The translations under genes and the position numbers were made by a program. The notes below the pieces were generated by a model that made no database searches, had not been told where the DNA came from, and saw only the letters and a program-made list of their open reading frames with translations. A stretch of 64,000 bases of DNA from JAIMBK01 sp040755975 (GTDB lineage: Bacteria; Bacillota; Desulfotomaculia; Desulfotomaculales; Nap2-2B): assembly GCA_040755975.1 (NCBI GenBank), contig JBFLZY010000005.1, positions 11,525 through 75,524 of the forward strand. Reading direction: 5' to 3'. This document shows positions 1 through 7,974 of the stretch, one piece after another; position 1 is the first letter of the stretch; each line of letters starts with the position of its first letter.

Positions 1-2
1 CG

Positions 3-230
3 CACGCGATTCTCGCCGCCTTGTATACTTATGCTATGTTCAACCTCCTTTCCCCCGTAGCCGGCGCCCTCGCCGCGCCCGGGCTGCCCGTGTACCGGAG
101 CTTTTCCCTCTGGGGGGACCTGCCCCTATCCTTAATCATTTTCGGTTTAACCATCGCCCTTCTGCTCCTTGCGGCTGTTATCCTGCACTTGGGCGCCGGT
201 TTGCGCCTCATCTTTTTCAGAATCCGGTAA
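3..230 (+). CDS. C-terminal end of a membrane protein (start outside the window)
   Basis: The reading frame is open from the window edge to the TAA at 228-230, so this is probably the tail of a longer protein. The visible part has two hydrophobic stretches, about residues 5-27 and 38-66 of the fragment, the second ending in a short basic tail. That pattern fits an integral membrane protein with a cytoplasmic C-terminus. A TTG at 21 could start a short protein, but it has no ribosome-binding site I can see. No family is recognised. Confidence 0.45.
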   Translation, partial: HAILAALYTYAMFNLLSPVAGALAAPGLPVYRSFSLWGDLPLSLIIFGLTIALLLLAAVILHLGAGLRLIFFRIR

Positions 231-331
231 TTTTATGTGCGTTAAATTACCAAAAATGTCCTGTTATATTAAATCCTTATTTGCCAATAATAAACGTTGA
301 AATCTAAATTGCTCAGGAGGTGCTGGCAAAA

Positions 332-631
332 ATGATTCAGGCATGGAACGACTTTCCAAAGGGGGTAGAAGTAAGACCCATAGGTTTTGACGAGGTGAAT
401 ATTTGCTACAACGGCCTGCTGGCCAAATCGGGTGCCGACCAGGTGTACCTGCACTATGGTTTCGGCGACCCCAAAGGGTGGACCAATGTAAACACCATTC
501 GGATGGACAGAAGCCACCGGGGTTGGGAAAAAACCCTGAGGATGCAAAACAACCTGATGAACTTCTGCTTTAAAGATTCGGCAAATAACTGGGACAATAA
601 CAGCGGCTTCAACTGGACGGTCCGGGCTTAA
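332..631 (+). CDS. Small stand-alone CBM25/CBM53-like carbohydrate-binding protein
   Basis: This encodes 99 aa starting at ATG 332, chosen because AGGAGG (315-320) lies 11 bases upstream. Almost the whole protein resembles one starch-binding module of the CBM25/CBM53 type. The hallmarks are a central VYLHYGF-type strand, a conserved Trp in the following loop, then LMNFCFKD and NWDNNSGFNW near the C-terminus, typical of the glucan-binding face. There is no signal peptide and no attached catalytic domain, so binding would be intracellular, possibly to glycogen (inference). It stands alone and ends in a strong hairpin terminator that overlaps its stop codon. Confidence 0.6.
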   Translation: MIQAWNDFPKGVEVRPIGFDEVNICYNGLLAKSGADQVYLHYGFGDPKGWTNVNTIRMDRSHRGWEKTLRMQNNLMNFCFKDSANNWDNNSGFNWTVRA

Positions 632-642
632 TCCCGGACCGT
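617..642 (+). terminator. Hairpin terminator of the CBM25-like gene
   Basis: A perfect 10-bp stem (617-626 with 633-642) closes a 6-base loop that contains the TAA stop codon. The downstream side is only moderately T-rich (TTAAATTTAA). The symmetry could also serve the convergent activase gene that ends at 692. Confidence 0.65.
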
Positions 643-691
643 TAAATTTAACATCCATACTATATTTATGTTTTGGATTTTCGACAGTCTC

Positions 692-1672
692 CTATATGGC
701 GGTTTTTCTTTCGGCCAGGGCGCCGGCCCACTTGCCGCAGCGGTCTCCCCAACGGGCAATGACCCGTCCTTCTTCCCTGATTTCCACCACCTCGCACGTA
801 TTCGGGCAGCCCTCGCAGGTAAAACCTCCGGAGGCAAAATCCGTTTGCGCCACGTCAAATCCCTTAAAGCCGGAAGGCAGCCCGCGGGCCGTTTTTTCTC
901 TGGCCAGCAGGGCGGCGCCTACCGCGCCCATGACATTATAATAGGGCGGGACCTTTACTTCCAAGCCCAGGGCCTTTTCAAAAGCGTTCCTCATGCCGGC
1001 ATTGGCCGCCACTCCGCCCTGAAACACCACCGGCGGTAAAATTTCTTTGCCCTTGCCGACGTTGTTCAGGTAGTTGCGCACCAGCGCTTCGCACAGCCCC
1101 GCCAGGATGTCCGGAAGAGCGTAACCCATTTGCTGCTTATGAATCATATCGGATTCGGCAAACACAGCGCAGCGTCCGGCAATCCGTACCGGCGCCCCGG
1201 CCTGCAAAGCTATTTCGCCGAATTTTTCAATGGGGATCCCCAAGCGGGCGGCCTGCTGGTCTAAAAAGGAACCCGTGCCGGCGGCGCAGACGGTGTTCAT
1301 GGCGAAATCGGTGACGAGGGAGTTGCGCAAAATGATCATCTTCGAGTCCTGGCCGCCGATTTCCAAAATTGTCTGCACGCCCGGCACCAGGGTAGAAGCG
1401 GCGACGGCGTGGACGGTAATTTCATTTTTAACGATATCGGCGCCGGTAATTACGCCGGCTAAGTGCCGGCCGCTGCCGGTCGCCCCCACCCCCCGGACGA
1501 TCACCCTGGGTGGAAGGCTTTCAGCCAGTTGTCTTAAGCCCGTTTGAATGGCGGCGATGGGGCGCCCCTGCGTGCGCAAATAGAGTGCTTCCCTGATTCT
1601 GCCCGTTTCATCCATAAAAACGAGGTTGGTGCTTACCGAACCTACATCTATACCCAGGTAACACTTAACCAA
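692..1672 (-). CDS. Acyl-CoA dehydratase activase (BadF/HgdC-type ATPase)
   Basis: The 326-aa protein belongs to the BcrAD/BadFG ASKHA-fold ATPases. These dimeric [4Fe-4S] proteins use ATP to inject one electron into 2-hydroxyacyl-CoA dehydratases or benzoyl-CoA-type reductases. Visible motifs are the N-terminal phosphate loop GIDVGSVSTN, EIGGQDSK, and the two Cys that bridge the dimer cluster in HgdC-like proteins (NTVCAAGTGSFL and GRCAVFAESDMI). A Cys-rich tail (CEGCPNTC, DRCGKW) is an addition to the minimal HgdC layout. The start is TTG with AAGGAG upstream. It is last in a three-gene minus-strand cluster with two D-component-like proteins; no dehydratase catalytic subunits are nearby, so the substrate is unknown. 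Confidence 0.85.
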   Translation of the reverse strand: MVKCYLGIDVGSVSTNLVFMDETGRIREALYLRTQGRPIAAIQTGLRQLAESLPPRVIVRGVGATGSGRHLAGVITGADIVKNEITVHAVAASTLVPGVQTILEIGGQDSKMIILRNSLVTDFAMNTVCAAGTGSFLDQQAARLGIPIEKFGEIALQAGAPVRIAGRCAVFAESDMIHKQQMGYALPDILAGLCEALVRNYLNNVGKGKEILPPVVFQGGVAANAGMRNAFEKALGLEVKVPPYYNVMGAVGAALLAREKTARGLPSGFKGFDVAQTDFASGGFTCEGCPNTCEVVEIREEGRVIARWGDRCGKWAGALAERKTAI

Positions 1673-1747
1673 AACAGATTCTCCTTCCTCAAAAAAGATT
1701 CAGGCACGAAGGAAAATCCTCTTTACCGCGGTGCCTTTGTGCCTCTT

Positions 1748-2860
1748 TCACTTTTCACGTACCCTCGTTGTCTTTCTATCTCTATTTCTCCTCCTTCTCT
1801 CCAGCAAATCCACAAAAGCCTCCAGCCGCGTCTGGATGCCCGCTTCCCCCGTTTGTTCATCGAAGGTAAGGGTGAGAACCGGAATATCCAGTTCCGCGCT
1901 TACGACGGGCAATATACTCCGGGCAACGATCTCGGGCATACAGGTAAAGGGAAGCAACTGGATGACCCCGTCATACCCGGCGCGGGCATATAAAATGGTA
2001 CTGCCCACCGTTTCCTGGCCGTGCCCCCCGACAAAATGCTTCAGGTAGGGCAGCGCCGCCCGGCAGGCGTCGCGACGGCTGCGCAGGCCCTTGATCAGCC
2101 CGAATAACATGTGATCGTTCACCCACTCGCTCAGATATATGGAGCGATCCACCTCCACCCCCAGCCTGCCCAGGCGGCGCTCAATGTCCAGATTGGCAAA
2201 GGGTTCGAGCAGGGTAAATATTTCGCCCACAATTCCTACGCGTAAAACATCCCGTTCTTCGGTCCGCACCGACCCCATAATTTCCTCCACCCGCCTTTTC
2301 GCGGCAGCCAGCTCTTCTAAATCCGAGGCGCGTTCGATCTCTTTCAGCGCTTCCCGAAAAGCCCGGTCCGTGCTGCCCGGGGTAATTTCCCGGGGCCTCA
2401 ACCGATGGGCCGTTATTTCCAGTTCGTCTACCGCCCGGATTTTCTGGTAGCCCAGTTTCACCCCCCTGTACACCTGCTTCCAGGAGTTGTTCCCGGTAAT
2501 GACCTTGATCCTGGACAAAAGCTGGCCGGCGTGGCGCTCCGGCGGTTCAAGGACGACCAGCCGGTACTGATAGCCCAAATTCTGGAGGATGGCGTGCTCC
2601 ACCTGCGCGTAATAACCAAAGCGGCAGGGCCCGCACCCGCCCGCCATGAGGATGGTGTCGGCGCCCAGGGCGCTGGCCTCGATGAAATTGCCCAGGTTAA
2701 GCTTTAAGGGCAGGCAGGCGAATTCGGGGCCGTAGCGCGCCCCGAGGGCCAGGGTGCGCTTGCTGGAGGGGGGCGGGATGACTAAATCCACATCCAGATA
2801 CTCAAGCATGGCTTTTACGCAGAGCCAGACGTAACCCATGTGCGGAAAGGTTACTTTCAC
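1748..2860 (-). CDS. Acyl-CoA dehydratase activase-related protein, D-component-like
   Basis: This is a 370-aa protein of the 2-hydroxyglutaryl-CoA dehydratase D-component/DUF2229-related family that accompanies HgdC-type activases. Visible features are FACLPLKLNLG near residue 55, the Cys pair CGPCRFGYY near residue 83, a single Cys in LPFTCMPE, and a C-terminal DEQTGEAGIQTRLEAFVD block shared with the upstream gene. I take GTG at 2860 as the start because GGAGG lies just upstream; a TTG seven codons earlier sits upstream of that site. It is the middle gene of the cluster. The cysteines suggest it carries an iron-sulfur cluster (inference); its substrate is not evident. Confidence 0.75.
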   Translation of the reverse strand: MKVTFPHMGYVWLCVKAMLEYLDVDLVIPPPSSKRTLALGARYGPEFACLPLKLNLGNFIEASALGADTILMAGGCGPCRFGYYAQVEHAILQNLGYQYRLVVLEPPERHAGQLLSRIKVITGNNSWKQVYRGVKLGYQKIRAVDELEITAHRLRPREITPGSTDRAFREALKEIERASDLEELAAAKRRVEEIMGSVRTEERDVLRVGIVGEIFTLLEPFANLDIERRLGRLGVEVDRSIYLSEWVNDHMLFGLIKGLRSRRDACRAALPYLKHFVGGHGQETVGSTILYARAGYDGVIQLLPFTCMPEIVARSILPVVSAELDIPVLTLTFDEQTGEAGIQTRLEAFVDLLERRRRNRDRKTTRVREK

Positions 2861-3010
2861 GATTGCCCACCTCCGGAACAAAGACCCATCTATTTCGCTC
2901 CCTGCTACCCTTTTCCAAGATCAGCCTGCCCGATTTCCTGCCCATCCTTAAGAAAAGGCCTTCCGGGCATTGTTAAATGAACCTGCAGGCCAGACCGTAT
3001 TTGCAACAGC

Positions 3011-4042
3011 TTAATTTAAAACCATATCCAAAAACGCTTCCAGGCGGGTAAGCATACCCGCCTCCCCGGAGTGTTCGTCCAGAACCAGATTGAGGAACGG
3101 TAAGCCCCCCGAACCCAGAACACGTCCGGCAATCAATTCACCCGTCATTGAATCAGGGCCGCAGCCGAAAGAAGTAACCTGCAGCAACCCCCGCGGATGA
3201 CCCGCGCGCAAAAAATAAAAGGCGGCCCCGATCATGCGCTGGTTCAAGGTCCAAAAGAGGTGCTTGGGCAAGGCGCCGGCTTCCCTGCGGACCGTCTCTT
3301 CCGGCACCTGATCGGCAGTAATCACCCTTGCTCCAGCCTGCTGCAACTTTTTTAAAACGTTCATGCTGATGTAAGGATCATAAAGGTTGTAAGGGTGGCC
3401 GATCACCGCCACCACTGGTTTTTTCTCGGGCGGCTTAAGAGCCTGCTCCGTTTTACCGCGGGGATCAAGCACCTGGCGGGCATTTTTGCCGCAGACCGGC
3501 TGCTGCAAAAAGAAACCGGATTCGGCCAGGAGTTGCATTGCTTCCTCAGGCATAAACCCTTGCTCTAAAAATATCCTGTACTTCTTTTGGGCGGCCAGCC
3601 CGCGCCGGTAGGCCAGATAAATGCGCGCCTCACTGGCCGCAACAACTTTTCCCGCCTCCCGGAAAGCGGAATATAGCCGGTTTTTCCGGCGGTACAGGTT
3701 TACGTTTACGTCGATTATCCCGGGCAGATTGGGAACAGTTTGCCTCACCACGTCGGGAAGGCCTAAAAACTTGGGACAAATATACTCCCGGGAAGCCACG
3801 CTTACCAGGCGGGGAAGAAAAAGGTAATCGACATTCCCGGCCAGTTCGGCGATATGCCCCAAAGCCAGCTTTACCGGCAAACAGGCATCTTCAACGGCCA
3901 GTTCCACTCCTTTGTTCAAAACAGCTTTGGTCGAGGGTCCGGAAACCACCACCTCCGCGCCCAACGCCTGGAAAAAGGCCTGCCACAAGGGGAAATAATA
4001 GTAATAAAGGAGCGCTCTTGGTATCCCGACGCTTATCTTCAT
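3011..4042 (-). CDS. Acyl-CoA dehydratase activase-related protein (DUF2229 type)
   Basis: About 343 aa. The N-terminus (KISVGIPRALLYYYYFPLW) and DACLPVKLALGH are typical of DUF2229 proteins, which in many Clostridia are fused behind the activase ATPase in one large polypeptide. Here the functions are three separate genes. Conserved cysteines occur in CPKF, VCGKN and SFGCGPDSM, and the C-terminal DEHSGEAGMLTRLEAFLDM parallels the next gene, suggesting an ancient duplication. ATG 4042 is used; TTG 4045 directly before it is an alternative, with GGGAG upstream of both. It is the first gene of the cluster, divergent from the SDR gene across about 180 bases. Confidence 0.72.
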   Translation of the reverse strand: MKISVGIPRALLYYYYFPLWQAFFQALGAEVVVSGPSTKAVLNKGVELAVEDACLPVKLALGHIAELAGNVDYLFLPRLVSVASREYICPKFLGLPDVVRQTVPNLPGIIDVNVNLYRRKNRLYSAFREAGKVVAASEARIYLAYRRGLAAQKKYRIFLEQGFMPEEAMQLLAESGFFLQQPVCGKNARQVLDPRGKTEQALKPPEKKPVVAVIGHPYNLYDPYISMNVLKKLQQAGARVITADQVPEETVRREAGALPKHLFWTLNQRMIGAAFYFLRAGHPRGLLQVTSFGCGPDSMTGELIAGRVLGSGGLPFLNLVLDEHSGEAGMLTRLEAFLDMVLN

Positions 4043-4222
4043 CAAGCGAAAACTCCCAGCCTCAAAAAAGACCTCACCTTTGTTATTATAGACAGTTCCC
4101 GGATCTGTTAAACCAATGCATAATTTTTATGTTAACCGGGAGGAGCAGCCGGGAAAACAGAGAAGTTTAATTAACGGGATCGCGATCAAAATCACAGATT
4201 ATTAAAAGGGGGAATTTAACAA

Positions 4223-4981
4223 ATGGGGGAATTTTCCGGCAAGGTGGCGATTGTTACGGCCGCGGCAGGCGCCGGGATCGGCCAGGCCGTAGCGAGAAGC
4301 TTCGCGCGCGAAGGGGCGCACGTAATCGTCAGCGACGCGCACGCCAAAAGGCCCTTCAGCGTGGCCGAGGAAATAACCAGGGAGTACGGGGTCAGGGCGG
4401 TGGGCAGGCAATGTGACGTCCGGGACCGCGGCCAGGTAGAGGAAATGGTCCGGACGGCCATGGAGGAATGGGGCAAAATCGATATTCTGGTTAATAACGC
4501 CGGGATAGACAGGCCCGCACCGGTCTGGGAAATGGACGACGAAACGTGGGACCTGGTGATCGACGTCAATCTCAAAGGCGTTTTCAACTGTTGCCGCGCC
4601 GTACTTCCCGTAATGATGGAACAAAAGCAGGGAAAAATAGTCAACCTTTCTTCCGTTGTCGCCTGGCTGGGGGGCAAAGAGGAAGGGGCGGCCTACGTTG
4701 CCGCCAAGGCGGGAATCCTGGGTTTAACCAGAGCACTCGCCCACCAGGTTGGGGAATACAACATCAACGTTAATGCGGTGGCGCCGGGGTTAATCTATAA
4801 TCCTTTTTTAGGCAAAGTGAGACCTCCGGCCTATTTTGAAGATGTAAGAAAACAGACTGTCCTGGGCAGGATGGGCACCCCCCAGGACGTGGCCAACGCC
4901 GTTTTATTTTTATGTTCGGAAAAGGCGGCATATGTTACCGGTGCCTGCCTGTGCGTGAGCGGCGGCTGGTACATGTACTAA
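4223..4981 (+). CDS. SDR-family NAD(P)-dependent oxidoreductase
   Basis: A 252-aa classical short-chain dehydrogenase. The cofactor loop reads TAAAGAGIG, a slightly unusual form of TGxxxGxG; NNAG follows near residue 92. The catalytic residues are visible: Ser in NLSS (about 143-144) and Tyr158/Lys162 in AYVAAKAG. The C-terminus has the usual CVSGGWYMY-type end. The start ATG follows AGGGGG. It resembles FabG and 3-hydroxyacyl-CoA dehydrogenases; the divergent dehydratase-activation cluster makes a hydroxyacyl-CoA substrate plausible, but that is inference. Confidence 0.85.
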   Translation: MGEFSGKVAIVTAAAGAGIGQAVARSFAREGAHVIVSDAHAKRPFSVAEEITREYGVRAVGRQCDVRDRGQVEEMVRTAMEEWGKIDILVNNAGIDRPAPVWEMDDETWDLVIDVNLKGVFNCCRAVLPVMMEQKQGKIVNLSSVVAWLGGKEEGAAYVAAKAGILGLTRALAHQVGEYNINVNAVAPGLIYNPFLGKVRPPAYFEDVRKQTVLGRMGTPQDVANAVLFLCSEKAAYVTGACLCVSGGWYMY

Positions 4982-5056
4982 TGTTTTGGCGCCAATCCAG
5001 GCTGCCCGAAAGGTTGCCGCGTGAACCTTTAAATTTAACGAAAAAAGCCCGTTGTT

Positions 5057-5977
5057 CTAAAAACTGTGCGCCGCCCCCACCAGTTCATTAATGTCCCCGA
5101 TCCCGTTCTCCTCCAGATAACGTTCAATCCCTTTCACTATTTCGATAGTCGCCCGGGGGTTGAGAAAATTAGCCGTGCCTACCGCCACCGCCCTGGCTCC
5201 GGCCATAATGAATTCGATGGCGTCAGCGGCGCAGGCAATTCCACCCATACCGATCAGGGGTAGTTTTACCGCCCGGTAAACCTCCCAGACCGCCCGCACG
5301 GCCACCGGCCGGATGGCCGGGCCCGAAAGGCCCCCGGTAATATTCCCCAGGACCGGACGGCGCCGGTAAATATCTATCGCCATACCAGACAGAGTGTTGA
5401 TCAGGGAAAGGGCGTCCGCGCCTGCTTCGGCCACCGTTTTGGCCATCCCGGTAATACTGGTGACATTCGGGGAAAGTTTCACGATTACGGGCAGGTCAGC
5501 CGCCCTCTTCACCGCCCGCGTCACTTCTGCAGCGCCCAAAGGGTCGACCCCGAACTGCAGGCCGCCTTGTTTCACATTCGGGCAGGATATGTTGAGCTCG
5601 AGAGCAGATACACCGTTTGCCCCGGCGAGCTTTTCAGCCGCGGCAACGTACTCCTCGATGGTGTTTCCCGCAATACTGACTATTACCGGGGTTGAAAACT
5701 GCCGCAAATAAGGGAGGTGTTCGCCCAAAAAGCGCTCGACTCCAGGGTTTTGCAAACCAATGGAGTTTAAGATGCCGGCCGGGGTCTCGACAATCCGGGG
5801 AGGCGAGTTGCCCTCCCGGGGTTTTAAGGTAAGGCTTTTGACGACAACTGCCCCCAGCCTGTTCAAATCAACAAAAGGGGTGTACTCGGCGCCGAAACCG
5901 AAGGTGCCCGAGGCAGTCAGAACGGGATTTTTTAATTTCAGGCCGGCAATTTCCACGGTTAAACTTGGTTTCCTCAC
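5057..5977 (-). CDS. pyrD: Dihydroorotate dehydrogenase B, catalytic subunit
   Basis: A 306-aa class 1B dihydroorotate dehydrogenase that oxidises dihydroorotate to orotate with FMN and passes electrons to PyrK. Visible markers are LTASGTFGFG near the N-terminus, the active-site NISCPNVKQGG loop with the catalytic Cys of class 1 enzymes, VKLSPNV, the NTLSGMAID segment and the C-terminal phosphate-binding GMGGI and GARAVAVGTA. The start is GTG with GGGAG upstream. It follows pyrK with about 90 bases between, a gap that contains a short CAAAG-type repeat. Both genes are displaced from the rest of the pyr operon, which ends with carB at 18032. Confidence 0.95.
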   Translation of the reverse strand: MRKPSLTVEIAGLKLKNPVLTASGTFGFGAEYTPFVDLNRLGAVVVKSLTLKPREGNSPPRIVETPAGILNSIGLQNPGVERFLGEHLPYLRQFSTPVIVSIAGNTIEEYVAAAEKLAGANGVSALELNISCPNVKQGGLQFGVDPLGAAEVTRAVKRAADLPVIVKLSPNVTSITGMAKTVAEAGADALSLINTLSGMAIDIYRRRPVLGNITGGLSGPAIRPVAVRAVWEVYRAVKLPLIGMGGIACAADAIEFIMAGARAVAVGTANFLNPRATIEIVKGIERYLEENGIGDINELVGAAHSF

Positions 5978-6008
5978 CTGGATTAGCTCCCTGTAAAATA
6001 GATTAACT

Positions 6009-6032
6009 GCAAAGACGCAGAGAACGCAAAGG
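6009..6032. repeat. CAAAG-type degenerate tandem repeat
   Basis: Between pyrK and pyrD lies a short run of the pattern GCAAAGACGCAGAGAACGC. The same degenerate unit, in either orientation, recurs in other gene gaps at 17976-18011, 52929-52980 and 61337-61360, with a weaker trace near 1730. It does not look coding. Confidence 0.5.
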
Positions 6033-6069
6033 AACTTAACAACTTGATCGGGATAGGACCGGACATGCT

Positions 6070-6879
6070 TTACCCAAAATCTTGCCAGACCACTTCGCGG
6101 GCTTTAAAAACAGGTCCTTCCAGGCAAACGCGGCGATAAGAAACATCCTGACCCTTTTTATCCCGCATTTTGCAAACGCAGGAAAGGCAGGCGCCAACAC
6201 CGCAGCCCATCCGCTCCTCCAGGGAAATTTCACCGTCCACCCCGTACTGCTCCAAAAGCGAGGCAACAACCTTTAGCATGGCCGCGGGGCCGCAGGCATA
6301 AACGATCTCCACTTTCTTCTCCGCCAAAAGCTTCGCCAGCAGTTCCGTCACCGGCGCCCGGTGTCCGTAAGAGCCGTCATCGGTTGCCGCCAGAACGGCG
6401 GCCTTGCCGGCCAACTCCCGGACCTCACTGGCCAGAAACAATTCTCCCGCCGTGCGCGCCCCCAGCAAAACGTCCGGGGAATTGCCCGCACCGGCAAGCG
6501 TTTGCAATAGAAAATACAGGGGGGCGATCCCGATTCCCCCCGCCACCAAAGCAACGTTCTGACCGGCGGCGGGAAGGGTAAACCCCCGCCCCAGAGGCCC
6601 GATGAGATCCAGCAAATCACCTTTCTTTTTTTGAGCCAGCAGCCGGGTGCCCCGGCCAACCACCCGGTAAAGCAGAGCAATCTCGCCGGTCCTTTGGTTG
6701 ACCGCGTGGACGCTGAAGGGACGCCGCAACAAAGGCTCCAGCCCGGGATTTATCCTGACGTGCAAAAATTGTCCGGGCCTGGCCAAGCCGGCAATTTCCG
6801 GAGAGATAAAGGATATCCGGTAGCAATCAGCAGCCAGCTTTTCCTGCCGCGAAATTTCCACCGCTGGAAAATACCTCAT
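6070..6879 (-). CDS. pyrK: Dihydroorotate dehydrogenase B, electron-transfer subunit
   Basis: A 269-aa ferredoxin-reductase-fold protein that couples PyrD to NAD+. The FAD-binding RRPFS motif is near residue 53, the NAD-binding GGIGIAPLYFL near 112, and a C-terminal [2Fe-2S] cluster is ligated by CGVGACLSCVC plus a later Cys in YRRVCLEG. The ATG start follows GGGAGAGGG. Upstream on the same strand is a truncated transposase ORF with its own promoter. No PyrR-binding sequence is visible in front of pyrK, so control probably differs from that of pyrR-carB. Confidence 0.95.
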   Translation of the reverse strand: MRYFPAVEISRQEKLAADCYRISFISPEIAGLARPGQFLHVRINPGLEPLLRRPFSVHAVNQRTGEIALLYRVVGRGTRLLAQKKKGDLLDLIGPLGRGFTLPAAGQNVALVAGGIGIAPLYFLLQTLAGAGNSPDVLLGARTAGELFLASEVRELAGKAAVLAATDDGSYGHRAPVTELLAKLLAEKKVEIVYACGPAAMLKVVASLLEQYGVDGEISLEERMGCGVGACLSCVCKMRDKKGQDVSYRRVCLEGPVFKAREVVWQDFG

Positions 6880-6912
6880 AGAATTTACCCTCTCCCGGTT
6901 AAAAGGTAACTC

Positions 6913-7062
6913 TCAAAAATTTTTCATTCTAAAAATATACCTGAATAAACTGGTTTGGTTGAGGCGCTCTTTTAAGGATGTTTTGGATACAAGCAACCCG
7001 ACCAGGGACAGTCCGGAGTGGGTAGTAATGTTTTCTTCAGATTGTTCGAGGAGAAATTTCAC
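6913..7062 (-). pseudogene. N-terminal remnant of an IS1380/IS4-type transposase
   Basis: A 49-codon ORF beginning at GTG 7062 with GGAGG upstream. Its first 35 or so residues (KFLLEQSEENITTHSGLSL and then KERLNQT) resemble the N-terminus of IS1380-like DDE transposases of Clostridia, which are normally over 400 aa. After that the frame runs into an unrelated AT-rich tail and stops. The transposase body is therefore gone. It lies directly upstream of pyrK, at one edge of the block that separates pyrKD from carB. Family assignment is from memory of the N-terminal motif only. Confidence 0.55.
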
Positions 7063-7114
7063 CGGGCACCTCCAAGGTGAGGTTGATATGTTTCATTTAA
7101 CTTTGATTATCTCC

Positions 7115-7143
7115 ATTATACTTTAAATATCGTAGAATATCAA
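7115..7143 (-). promoter_or_regulatory. Sigma-A-like promoter of the transposase remnant, reading toward pyrK
   Basis: On the minus strand TTGATA (7138-7143) and TATAAT (7115-7120) are separated by exactly 17 bases. It lies about 50 bases before the remnant's start codon. No terminator is seen between it and pyrK, so it may drive pyrK-pyrD. Confidence 0.6.
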
Positions 7144-7416
7144 GCGTTTTAAAAAATATCTGTAACGGATTCAGGAAAAAGAAAATCAGAACAACTCGGC
7201 TGGCCCGCATGAATTTCACCCCGAGCAGATATGTTTTACACCCGGGAAAGAAAACCCTTCGGGAACCGTGTCGAAAAAAGTAAACCGATTCCCCTCCCAA
7301 ATAGTACCTGCCGGTTACGGAATCCAGTACTCCATAAACCAACGCATTAAACGTCTTTTCTACCGAAAAGACAAAAATAAAAAATTAAAATATCTCTGTA
7401 AATTAACTATTCATTT
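7144..7416. other. AT-rich intergenic stretch without a supported gene
   Basis: An open frame on the minus strand (7097-7342) has no ribosome-binding site and no recognisable domain, and it overlaps the promoter described at 7115-7143. I see no inverted repeat that would mark an insertion-sequence end. Nothing else is supported here. Confidence 0.5.
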
Positions 7417-7446
7417 TGTTAAAATTTTGATATAATTCGGTATAAG
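7417..7446 (+). promoter_or_regulatory. Possible promoter of the XrtG cassette
   Basis: TTGTTA (7417-7422) and TATAAG (7441-7446) are separated by 18 bases, and a second -10-like TATAAT lies at 7431-7436. The sequence is AT-rich and about 30 bases upstream of the first cassette gene. This is a weak match. Confidence 0.35.
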
Positions 7447-7477
7447 ATGTCATTTTTTGCGTTAGGGGGAAACAATC

Positions 7478-7972
7478 ATGAAGTTTCGCAGATCGTTCTT
7501 CGGCTTTAAGCCGCGGGAGGTGATTACCGCCATTGAGCAAATGGATGCCGGTTACCAGGAGAAGATCGCTCAACTGGAAAAAGAAATCGAGCACGTCCAG
7601 GGGATTTTGACCGAGACTGAGCAGGAAGCAGGGCAACTGAGGAAGCAACTTTCAGAATACGAGGAACAGAAAGCGCTGATTTCCGAAATTTTAATCAAAG
7701 CCCACCAGGAAGCCCGGCAAATTGAAGCCGAAGCAAGGGAAAACGCCCGTGCGGCTCTAGAGCAGGTAAATGCCCAGATCCGCGTCAAGGAGCAGGAGTT
7801 GAGCGTACTCAAAGCCAGGGTTGAAAAGTTCAAGGAAGAATTTAAAGAGGTGCTCGAGCGCTACCGTTACTCGCTGGAGAATTTTCCCGGCACCGGCGAG
7901 GAAAAACAGGCAACCGTCTTTTTGCTTAAGGACTCCAGGCAGGCCGCCTCTTCCCAGACAGGAGGAAAGTAG
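7478..7972 (+). CDS. DivIVA-like coiled-coil protein of the exosortase cassette
   Basis: A 164-aa cytoplasmic protein. The N-terminus (FRRSFFGFKPREVITAIEQM) resembles the membrane-targeting head of DivIVA/GpsB proteins, where an FxGY/F motif is followed by a K/R-EV helix. Residues about 25-130 form a charged heptad-rich coiled coil. The ATG follows a purine-rich AGGGGGAA site. It is the first gene of the plus-strand cassette and ends two bases before the start proposed for the next gene. DivIVA relatives gather at poles and septa, so it may position the cassette's membrane machinery (inference). Confidence 0.6.
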   Translation: MKFRRSFFGFKPREVITAIEQMDAGYQEKIAQLEKEIEHVQGILTETEQEAGQLRKQLSEYEEQKALISEILIKAHQEARQIEAEARENARAALEQVNAQIRVKEQELSVLKARVEKFKEEFKEVLERYRYSLENFPGTGEEKQATVFLLKDSRQAASSQTGGK

Positions 7973-7974
7973 CC

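Noticed and set aside
4150..4222. GATCGCGATC palindrome upstream of the SDR gene
   Set aside because: A 10-bp palindrome is too short and common to call an operator without repeats or footprint data.
7097..7342. 81-aa minus-strand frame next to the transposase remnant
   Set aside because: No ribosome-binding site and no similarity to transposase C-termini that I can recognise; it overlaps the promoter at 7115-7143.
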